Origin: LMUY01 sp965198565
Lineage (GTDB): Bacteria; Pseudomonadota; Alphaproteobacteria; Acetobacterales; Acetobacteraceae
DNA: 64,000 nucleotides
Direction: 5' to 3'
NCBI GenBank assembly: GCA_965198565.1
Contig: OZ240665.1
Location: 2,046,001 to 2,110,000 of the forward strand
The position numbers and the translations under genes were made by a program. The notes beneath the pieces are model-generated. The model saw only the letters and a list, made by a program, of their open reading frames with translations. It was not told where the DNA came from and made no database searches. Numbering within the stretch: position 1 is the stretch's first letter; each line of letters starts with the position of its first letter. Positions 27,438-35,885 of this stretch are shown here, piece by piece.

Positions 27438-28503
27438 TCTGCTCCAGCGGCATGGTGGCGGTGATCAGGTCGTCGATGTTGATCTTGCCCTCCATGTACC
27501 AGTCGACGATCTTCGGCACGTCCGTCCGACCCCTGGCGCCGCCGAACGCCGAGCCCTTCCACACCCGCCCCGTCACCAACTGGAACGGCCGCGTGCCGAT
27601 CTCCGCCCCGGACGGCGCCACCCCGATGATGATGCTCTCGCCCCAGCCGCGATGGCAGCACTCCAGCGCCTGACGCATCACCGTCGTGTTGCCGGTGCAA
27701 TCGAAGCTGAAATCCGCCCCGCCCCCGGTCGCGTCCACCACCGCCTGCACCACGCGGTCGGCGCCCACGTCCTTGGGGTTGATGAAGTCGGTCATGCCGA
27801 ACTTGCGGGCGATCTCCTGCTTGGCGGGGTTGATGTCCACGCCCACGATCTTGTCGGCGCCCACCATGCGCGCCCCCTGGATCACGTTCAGCCCGATGCC
27901 GCCGAGCCCGAACACCACCACGTTGGCGCCGGGCCAAACCTTGGCAGTGTAGATCACCGCGCCGATCCCCGTGGTCACGCCGCAGCCGATGTAGCAGATC
28001 TTGTCGAACGGCGCGTCCTCCCGCACCTTGGCGACGGCGATCTCCGGCAGCACCGTGAAGTTGCTGAACGTGCTGCAGCCCATGTAGTGAAACAATGTGT
28101 TGCCCTGGGGCCGCGCCGGGTCGCAGGAGAACCGGCTGGTCCCGTCCGGCATCACGCCGCGGCCCTGGGTGGCGCGGATGGCGGTGCACAGGTTGCTGCG
28201 CTGGCTGAGGCAGGTTTTGCACTGCCGGCATTCCGGCGTGTAGAGCGGAATCACGTGGTCGCCCACCGCGACACTGCTCACTCCCGCGCCCACCTCGCGC
28301 ACGATCCCGGCCCCCTCGTGGCCAAGAATGGCGGGAAACAGCCCTTCCGAGTCCAAGCCGGAGAGCGTGTAGGCGTCGGTGTGGCAAATCCCGGTGGCCA
28401 TCACCTCGACCAGCACCTCGCCTGGCTTGGGGCCTGCCAGCTCCACCGTCTCGATCGAGAGAGGCTGGTTCGCCGCCCAGGCCACCGCAGCTCGGGTCTT
28501 CAT
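27376..28503 (-). CDS. frmA: S-(hydroxymethyl)glutathione dehydrogenase / class III alcohol dehydrogenase
   Basis: This 375-residue zinc- and NAD-dependent medium-chain dehydrogenase oxidises the glutathione adduct of formaldehyde. The catalytic zinc ligands lie in TGICHTDAYTLSG and GHEGAGIV. The structural zinc cysteines are in PECRQCKTCLSQRSNLC, and the NAD fold is VVVFGLGGIGLNVIQGA. ATG 28503 was chosen; an alternative seven codons upstream lacks support. It is a single gene without frmB or frmR beside it. Its 3' end overlaps the antisense end of the glycosyltransferase frame, probably because a REP pair extended that frame. Confidence 0.95.
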   Translation of the reverse strand: MKTRAAVAWAANQPLSIETVELAGPKPGEVLVEVMATGICHTDAYTLSGLDSEGLFPAILGHEGAGIVREVGAGVSSVAVGDHVIPLYTPECRQCKTCLSQRSNLCTAIRATQGRGVMPDGTSRFSCDPARPQGNTLFHYMGCSTFSNFTVLPEIAVAKVREDAPFDKICYIGCGVTTGIGAVIYTAKVWPGANVVVFGLGGIGLNVIQGARMVGADKIVGVDINPAKQEIARKFGMTDFINPKDVGADRVVQAVVDATGGGADFSFDCTGNTTVMRQALECCHRGWGESIIIGVAPSGAEIGTRPFQLVTGRVWKGSAFGGARGRTDVPKIVDWYMEGKINIDDLITATMPLEQINHGFELMHQGEGVRSVVVF

Positions 28504-28604
28504 GATCGTTGCTCCTGCGCACAAGTATTATGCTGCCCGACTCATGCCGAAGCGGCGGCCGCCCGACAAGGCCCGAGCGGCGCCAAGCGGTCCGAGGCGA
28601 CCTT

Positions 28605-28616
28605 GCTTTTATACGG
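28605..28616 (+). promoter_or_regulatory. GCTTTTATACGG box, copy 1
   Basis: This 12-base sequence, 50 bases before the outer-membrane protein start, is identical to one in front of the kdp leader at 29579. It contains TTTATAC, which resembles the TTTATA half of the E. coli KdpE site, but it could equally be a -10 element. Confidence 0.4.
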
Positions 28617-28666
28617 CGCCCAATGGTTCCACCCGCGCCTGATTGCCAAGGACCCGAGGTGACACC

Positions 28667-29530
28667 ATGAACCGAATTGTCGTTTGGGCTGCGCTGGCGG
28701 CCACGCTCGCCTCTGGCCGCGCCCTTGCCGACGACGCCGCTCCGGCGCCGGACAAGAGCGGCTACACGCTATTCAACCCGACCCCAGACGCCGACCTGCG
28801 CAGCTTCAGCACCGATCGGCCGGACAAGAGCACCAGCCCCTACACGGTGGACGCCGGGCACTTCCAGTATGAGACTGACCTGTTCGGGACTAGTTACGAC
28901 GGCTACAACTCTGCCGGCGCCGCCACCCGTGAGTTGTTCACGGCCGACCCGGTGCTCAAGCTCGGCATCACCAATTACGCGGACGTCGAAGTGGCCCTCG
29001 GCGGCTACCAGAATTACCATGTGCAAAGCCGCAACGGCGCCCCGGCGCAGGACTACGACGGCTTCGGCGACGTGATCCTCAAGACCAAGGTGAACCTGCT
29101 CGGCAACGACGGCGGCAAGCTCGCCATCGCGCTCGACCCGTTCTTCAAGGTGCCCACCGCCACGCGCGGCCTGGGCAATGGTGTCGGCGAGTTCGGCCTC
29201 ACCATCCCCGTCCAGTATTCGCTGCCGTACAACGTGACCTTGCTGGCGGTGACCGAGTTCGACGACTTCAAGAACCCGCTCGATACCGGGCGGCACGCCG
29301 GCTTCACCAACCTGGTCAATCTCAGCTACCCGCTCACGCCGAAACTGACGGGGGAGGTGGAGTTCTGGTCACAGGTGCAGGACGCGCACGTGCCCAGCCA
29401 ATACACGCTGGACCTCGCACTGGCATATCTGCTCGGCCCGAACACCCAGATCGACGGTGCGACCTATGTCGGCTTGAACAAGGCCGCACCCGACATCGTC
29501 GGCTACATCGGCCTGTCCCAGCGGTTCTGA
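28667..29530 (+). CDS. Outer-membrane transporter-like beta-barrel protein (Phenol_MetA_deg/MetA-pathway family)
   Basis: This 287-residue protein has a signal peptide (MNRIVVWAALAATLASGRALA). The mature part opens with DADLRSFSTDRPDKSTSPYTVDAG, which is typical of the transporter family PF13557, and is rich in alternating beta strands. It ends in F (LSQRF), the usual outer-membrane barrel signature. The substrate is unknown. It lies just upstream of kdp and shares a 12-base promoter-region box with it, so co-regulation by potassium is possible but unproven. Confidence 0.8.
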   Translation: MNRIVVWAALAATLASGRALADDAAPAPDKSGYTLFNPTPDADLRSFSTDRPDKSTSPYTVDAGHFQYETDLFGTSYDGYNSAGAATRELFTADPVLKLGITNYADVEVALGGYQNYHVQSRNGAPAQDYDGFGDVILKTKVNLLGNDGGKLAIALDPFFKVPTATRGLGNGVGEFGLTIPVQYSLPYNVTLLAVTEFDDFKNPLDTGRHAGFTNLVNLSYPLTPKLTGEVEFWSQVQDAHVPSQYTLDLALAYLLGPNTQIDGATYVGLNKAAPDIVGYIGLSQRF

Positions 29531-29578
29531 CCCGGCCCTATATGCCGGCTATATTTTCGCCCCCGAGCTTGCTGTCTC

Positions 29579-29590
29579 GCTTTTATACGG
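29579..29590 (+). promoter_or_regulatory. GCTTTTATACGG box, copy 2 (kdp leader)
   Basis: This is the second exact copy of the 12-base box, 65 bases upstream of the first kdp-locus start codon. KdpE in E. coli binds a TTTATA-containing site upstream of kdpF, so this is the best candidate operator or promoter element here. Confidence 0.45.
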
Positions 29591-29616
29591 GCAATCGGGG
29601 TTAACACGCAGCCCGG

Positions 29617-29648
29617 CCGCCTCGCTGAGGGACTGGCCCGAAAGGCGG
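29617..29648 (+). promoter_or_regulatory. Hairpin over the ribosome-binding site of the kdp leader peptide
   Basis: CCGCCT (29617-29622) pairs with AGGCGG (29643-29648), enclosing a 20-base loop with an inner GGG/CCC pairing. The 3' strand contains the GGCGGTGG that would serve as ribosome-binding site for the ATG at 29655. The fold would therefore limit translation of the first peptide. Confidence 0.45.
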
Positions 29649-29654
29649 TGGACA

Positions 29655-29738
29655 ATGCTCGATCTCGTGTTCCTGGTGGGCGGGTGCGCCTTCTTCGTCG
29701 CCGCGGTGCTCTACACCACGGCCTGCGACAAGCTGTGA
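29655..29738 (+). CDS. 27-residue membrane peptide upstream of kdpF
   Basis: The peptide is a single hydrophobic helix (MLDLVFLVGGCAFFVAAVLY) ending TTACDKL. It begins 10 bases before kdpF and is preceded by GGCGGTGG. Its size and shape resemble KdpF, but the sequence differs and it has a polar CDKL tail. I recall similar unnamed peptides in front of kdpF in other alphaproteobacteria, but this was not checked. It could be a second small Kdp subunit or a leader peptide. It is below the usual gene-calling size. Confidence 0.65.
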   Translation: MLDLVFLVGGCAFFVAAVLYTTACDKL

Positions 29739-29748
29739 GGCCATAATC

Positions 29749-29838
29749 ATGCTGTTCGATTACGTCCTGGGCGGCGCCGTCTCGCTCGGCCTGCTGTGCT
29801 ACCTGGTCTACGCCCTGCTCCGTCCCGAGAATTTCTGA
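29749..29838 (+). CDS. kdpF: KdpF small subunit of the potassium-transporting ATPase
   Basis: This 29-residue peptide has one helix (VLGGAVSLGLLCYLVYALLRPENF). The LLRPE(N/R)F end is characteristic of KdpF, which stabilises the KdpABC complex in the inner membrane. It sits 13 bases before kdpA. It is too short for standard gene calling, but position and motif make the call firm. Confidence 0.9.
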   Translation: MLFDYVLGGAVSLGLLCYLVYALLRPENF

Positions 29839-29851
29839 GGCCGCCCGGATC

Positions 29852-31579
29852 ATGACCATCAATGGCTGGGTGCAGATCGCCCTGTTTTGCGTCCTACTCA
29901 TCCTGCTGGTGCGGCCGTTCGGCGGCTACATGACGCGGGTGTTCACCGGCGAGCGCACCCTCCTGCGCCCCATCCTGCACCCGGTCGAACGCGCCATCTA
30001 CGCCATCTGTGGCGTGCGCGAAAACGAGGAGCAGCACTGGGTCACCTATACCGTCTCCATGCTGTTCTTCAGCGTGGCCGGCTTCCTGTCGCTCTACGCG
30101 CTGCAGCGGCTGCAGGCCGTGCTGCCGTTCAACCCGGCGGGCCAAAGCGCCGTCGGCACCGACCTCGCCTTCAACACCTCCATCAGCTTTATCACCAACA
30201 CCAACTGGCAGTCCTATACGCCGGAAAGCACCATGAGCGACCTGACCCAGATGGCCGGGCTCACGGTGCACAACTTCCTCTCCGCCGCCACCGGCATCGC
30301 GCTCGCCTTGGCGCTGATCCGCGGCTTCGCGCGCCGCTCCGCCAGCACCGTGGGCAACTTCTGGGTCGATATGACCCGCTGCGTGCTCTACATCCTGCTG
30401 CCCATCTCCTTCGTCATCGCCCTGGTGTTCATCTGGCAGGGCATGCCGCAGAACCTGCACGCCTACACCACCGCCACCACGCTCGAGGGCGCCCACCAGG
30501 TGATCGCGCAGGGCCCCGTCGCGTCGCAGGAAGCCATCAAGATCTTCGGCACCAACGGCGGCGGCTTCTTCAACGCCAACTCCGCCCACCCGTTCGAGAA
30601 CCCGACCGCGCTCACCAACCTGATGCAGATGGTGATGATCTTCTCCATCGGCGCCGCACTCACCAACGTGTTCGGCCGCATGGTGGGCGACCAGCGGCAG
30701 GGCTGGGCGATCTTTGCCGCCATGGGCGTGCTGTTCCTGGCCGGCGTGCTCGTCACCTACCCGGTGGAAGCCGGCGGCAACCCGGGGTTCGCCGCCATGC
30801 ACGTCGACAGCGCGCCCTCGGCCATGCAGACCGGCGGCAACATGGAGGGCAAGGAGGTCCGCTTCGGCATCGCCAACTCCGCCCTGTTCGCCACCGTCAC
30901 CACCGACACGTCCTGCGGCGCGGTCAACACCATGCATGACAGCCTGCTGCCGCTGGCCGGCATGATCCCGATCGCCAACATCATGCTGGGCGAGATCATC
31001 TTCGGCGGCGTCGGCTCGGGGCTCTACGGCATGCTGGCCTTCGCCATCATCGCGGTGTTCGTGGCCGGCTTGATGGTCGGGCGCACGCCGGAATACCTGG
31101 GCAAGAAGATCGAGGCCAAGGAGGTCAAGATGTCGATGCTGGCGATCCTGGTCCTCCCCCTGTCGATCCTGGGCTTCACCGCGGTGGCGGTGGTGCTGCC
31201 GGTCGGCACGGGGGCGATGAGCAACGCCGGGCCGCATGGCTTCAGCGAGGCGCTGTATGCCTACACCTCCGCCACCGGCAACAACGGCAGCGCCTTCGCC
31301 GGCCTGTCCGCCAACGTGCCGTTCTGGAACACCACGCTGGGGGCGGCGATGCTGATCGGCCGCTTCCTGTTCGTCATCCCCGTGCTGGCGGTGGCGGGCT
31401 CCATGGCGGCCAAGAAGATCGTCCCCGTCTCCGCCGGCACCTTCCCGACCCACGGCCCGCTCTTCGTCGGCCTGCTGGTGGGCGTGGTGCTGATCGTCGG
31501 CGGGCTGACCTTCTTCCCATCGCTCGCCTTGGGCCCGGTCGCCGAGCACTACGGCATGCTCGCCGGCAACACCTACTGA
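29852..31579 (+). CDS. kdpA: Potassium-transporting ATPase potassium-binding subunit KdpA
   Basis: This 575-residue channel-like subunit is related to K+ channels. Selectivity-filter regions include NTSISFITNTNWQSY, GTNGGGFFNANSAHPFENP, VTTDTSCGAVNTMHDSL and TSATGNNGSAFAGLSAN. It has about ten helices. It binds K+ with high affinity and passes it to the KdpB side. The ATG follows the kdpF stop by 13 bases, and kdpB starts 21 bases after it. It is complete, of normal length, and shows no missing motif. Confidence 0.98.
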   Translation: MTINGWVQIALFCVLLILLVRPFGGYMTRVFTGERTLLRPILHPVERAIYAICGVRENEEQHWVTYTVSMLFFSVAGFLSLYALQRLQAVLPFNPAGQSAVGTDLAFNTSISFITNTNWQSYTPESTMSDLTQMAGLTVHNFLSAATGIALALALIRGFARRSASTVGNFWVDMTRCVLYILLPISFVIALVFIWQGMPQNLHAYTTATTLEGAHQVIAQGPVASQEAIKIFGTNGGGFFNANSAHPFENPTALTNLMQMVMIFSIGAALTNVFGRMVGDQRQGWAIFAAMGVLFLAGVLVTYPVEAGGNPGFAAMHVDSAPSAMQTGGNMEGKEVRFGIANSALFATVTTDTSCGAVNTMHDSLLPLAGMIPIANIMLGEIIFGGVGSGLYGMLAFAIIAVFVAGLMVGRTPEYLGKKIEAKEVKMSMLAILVLPLSILGFTAVAVVLPVGTGAMSNAGPHGFSEALYAYTSATGNNGSAFAGLSANVPFWNTTLGAAMLIGRFLFVIPVLAVAGSMAAKKIVPVSAGTFPTHGPLFVGLLVGVVLIVGGLTFFPSLALGPVAEHYGMLAGNTY

Positions 31580-31600
31580 CCTCGGCTTAGGACACTCCCG

Positions 31601-33721
<2,121 letters not shown>

Positions 33722-33731
33722 GAGCCGTTCC

Positions 33732-34337
33732 ATGCTCAAGCAAATCCGCCCGGCGATCCTGATGATCGTCGTCTTCACCGCCATCACCGGCCTGGCCTAC
33801 CCGCTGGCCATGACCGGCATCGCCGGGGCCATCTTCCCGCGCCAGGCCGGCGGCAGCCTGATCGAGCGGGACGGCCACGTAATCGGCTCGTCGCTGATCG
33901 GCCAGAACTTCACCCAGCCGCAGTATTTCCACGGCCGCCCCTCCGCCACCACCGACACCGACCCGAACGACAGCAGCAAGACCGTTCCCTCGCCGTACAA
34001 CGCGCAGAACTCGGGTGGCTCCAACCTGGCCGCCGCCTCCAAGTCGCTGCTGGACCGGGTGAGGGGGGATGCCGCGACCCTGGCCCAGCAAAACCCGGGC
34101 GCGGCGGTGCCGGTCGATTTGGTCACCACCTCCGCCAGCGGCCTGGACCCGGACATCACGCCGGCGGGTGCATTGTTCCAGGTGCCTCGGGTGGCGCAAG
34201 CGCGTAAGCTGCCGCAGGACCAGGTGCGCCAATTGGTGGCGCAGCACACGGAGGGCCGGCTGTTTGGCATCATCGGCGAGCCCCACGTCAACGTGCTGCA
34301 GCTCAACCTGGCCCTGGATGCGCTGGCCAAGAGCTAG
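33732..34337 (+). CDS. kdpC: Potassium-transporting ATPase KdpC subunit
   Basis: This 201-residue subunit has one N-terminal membrane helix (PAILMIVVFTAITGLAYPLAMTG) and the conserved periplasmic blocks SLIGQNFTQPQYFHGRPSAT and DLVTTSASGLDPDITPAGA. KdpC assists assembly and ATP affinity of KdpB. It is the last gene of kdpFABC. The next block is a REP pair broken by an insertion sequence, which separates this operon from kdpDE. Confidence 0.97.
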   Translation: MLKQIRPAILMIVVFTAITGLAYPLAMTGIAGAIFPRQAGGSLIERDGHVIGSSLIGQNFTQPQYFHGRPSATTDTDPNDSSKTVPSPYNAQNSGGSNLAAASKSLLDRVRGDAATLAQQNPGAAVPVDLVTTSASGLDPDITPAGALFQVPRVAQARKLPQDQVRQLVAQHTEGRLFGIIGEPHVNVLQLNLALDALAKS

Positions 34338-34378
34338 AGCCAACCATACTCCGCTACAAAGCCCTCTCCCTCTGGGAG

Positions 34379-35783
34379 CTAAGGCATTCACACATCTCTG
34401 GTTGCCTGTTGGCGCCGGTTCTGATTCGCTCTGTCTGGGTTGGGAGCGATGAGCGATGGCGGATTTGGGGCTGGGGCGGTTTGGCGACCGTCGCCTGGAA
34501 AAAGGGGGGCCTTTTTGCATGCCCGGCTGGTGCAGACGGCCAGCCAAGGCGTGCGGGTGCGCCGTCTGGGAGGCAGCCGGGCGGGCGAAATCCGGCTGAC
34601 GCGGTTCCTGCGCAACCCGGCGGTCAGTCCGGCCGAGATGGCGGTCACGGCGGCCAGACGCACTGCCGAGCGCTGTGTCGGGCGCCGTATTTTGGCCATC
34701 CAGGACACCACCGTTGTGCGCTCTGACGGCGGCGGCGGGCACTACCTGCATGTCGTGCTGGCTGTTGATGCCGAGGACGGCGCCATCCTGGGCCTGATCG
34801 ACGCCGCATTTCTTCACCGCACCGCCGGGCGCAAGCAGCTGCGCCACGCCCTGCCGATCGAGCAGAAGCAAAGCCAGCGCTGGCTCGACGGTGCGCAGCA
34901 ATCGGCCGAAGTGTGCGCCGATGCGGCGCAGGTCACGGTCATCGCCGACCGCGAGAGCGACATCTACGAAGCATTCGCGCAGCGACCACCCCATGTCGAT
35001 CTGCTCGTGCGGGCCATGCACGACCGTAGCCTCGACGAGGGTGACCGGTTGTTTGCCCGCATCGATGCCCAGCCGATTGCGGGCCGGGTCAAGCTGTCGC
35101 TGCCGGCCAAGCCGGGACGCCGGGCCCGCGACGCGCAGCTTGCGGTGCGGTTTGCCCCGGTGCAGCTCGCCCGGCCCAAGGCTGGAGGCAAGGATGGGCT
35201 GGCCGTGGTGAACTTGCACATGGTCGATCTGCGCGAGGTCTGTCCACCGCCGGGCGAGCCTGCGGTGCATTGGCGATTGCTCGTGACTAAGCCGGTGAGC
35301 AACCTGATCGAGGCGATGGCCGTGGCCGACCTGTATCGCCGTCGGTGGGCGATCGAGCAGTTGTTCCGCACGCTCAAGACCCAGGGCTTTGACGTCGAGA
35401 CCATCGACATCAACGACGACGCCCCTCGCTCGTGCCTGATCATGGCAGCCTTGGTGGCCGCGGTGAGCGTGCAGCAGTTGGTGCATGCCCGTGATGGCGG
35501 TCCAGGCCCTTTGCGCCCCATGACGGACGCGTTTGAGCCCGAGGATTTGCCGTTGTTGCGCGCCCATTGCCGTCGGCTTGAAGGCAAGACCGAGCGGCAA
35601 AAGAACCCCCACCCCGAAGGAAGCCTGGCCTATGCTTCCTGGATCTGCGCCCGGCTGGGCGGCTGGACCGGATACTACGGCAAACCAGGCCCAATCGTCA
35701 TGCTGAACGGCTGGACCGAGTTCCAAATCGGACGAACCGCCGTCAATACACTTATCGCGCATGACAATGTGTGAATCCGCTAG
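34379..35783 (+). mobile_element. IS4-family insertion sequence between kdpC and kdpD
   Basis: The element is 1405 bases long, with imperfect terminal inverted repeats of 17 bases (CTAAGGCATTCACACAT left; CTAGCGGATTCACACAT on the other strand at the right; 14 of 17 match). It is flanked by an 11-base direct repeat, CCCTCTGGGAG (34368-34378 and 35784-35794), within the 10-13 bases usual for IS4 elements. It carries one transposase gene. Part of the direct repeat belongs to the REP target, so the exact duplication length could be slightly shorter. Confidence 0.92.
34449..35774 (+). CDS. IS4-family (Tn5/IS50-like) transposase, with N-terminus in another frame
   Basis: The main frame has the DDE motifs: first Asp in LAIQDTTVV, second Asp in VTVIADRESDIYEAF, and Glu in YRRRWAIEQLFRTLKTQG. 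It ends TAVNTLIAHDNV. The proper N-terminal domain seems to lie one frame over: ATG 34456 reads MADLGLGRFGDRRLEK, and a -1 shift on the A5G6 run (34499-34509) joins it to KRGAFLHARLVQTASQG of the main frame. Either this is frameshift expression or the copy is disabled. Without the shift, translation from ATG 34449 gives an atypical N-terminus. Confidence 0.85.
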   Translation: MSDGGFGAGAVWRPSPGKRGAFLHARLVQTASQGVRVRRLGGSRAGEIRLTRFLRNPAVSPAEMAVTAARRTAERCVGRRILAIQDTTVVRSDGGGGHYLHVVLAVDAEDGAILGLIDAAFLHRTAGRKQLRHALPIEQKQSQRWLDGAQQSAEVCADAAQVTVIADRESDIYEAFAQRPPHVDLLVRAMHDRSLDEGDRLFARIDAQPIAGRVKLSLPAKPGRRARDAQLAVRFAPVQLARPKAGGKDGLAVVNLHMVDLREVCPPPGEPAVHWRLLVTKPVSNLIEAMAVADLYRRRWAIEQLFRTLKTQGFDVETIDINDDAPRSCLIMAALVAAVSVQQLVHARDGGPGPLRPMTDAFEPEDLPLLRAHCRRLEGKTERQKNPHPEGSLAYASWICARLGGWTGYYGKPGPIVMLNGWTEFQIGRTAVNTLIAHDNV

Positions 35784-35885
35784 CCCTCTGGGAGAGGGTT
35801 GGGTGAGGGCCCGCCACGCGCCATATCGTGTGCCTGGAACCCTCACCCCGACCCTCTCCCAGAGGGAGAGGGAGATAAACAGACC

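Larger units (their letters stand above)
34361..35879. repeat. REP-like inverted pair, copy 4, split by an insertion sequence
   Basis: The left arm is interrupted after CCCTCTCCCTCTGGGAG (34362-34378) and resumes at 35784 with CCCTCTGGGAGAGGGTTGGG. The right arm lies at about 35842-35878. Removing the 1405-base element and one 11-base copy restores a normal REP pair, so the insertion happened after the REP was in place. Confidence 0.9.

Noticed and set aside
29627..29639. GAGGGACTGGCCC, identical to the core of S-box (SAM-I/IV) riboswitches, in the kdp leader
   Set aside because: The surrounding stems and the GCAACC region needed for an S-box are absent, and kdp is not a sulfur gene. It fits better as the loop of a simple hairpin over the ribosome-binding site.
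34409..34726. Alternative 105-codon frame at the start of the insertion sequence
   Set aside because: It is neither the frame with the transposase N-terminal motif (from 34456) nor the main DDE frame, and its product shows no transposase features.
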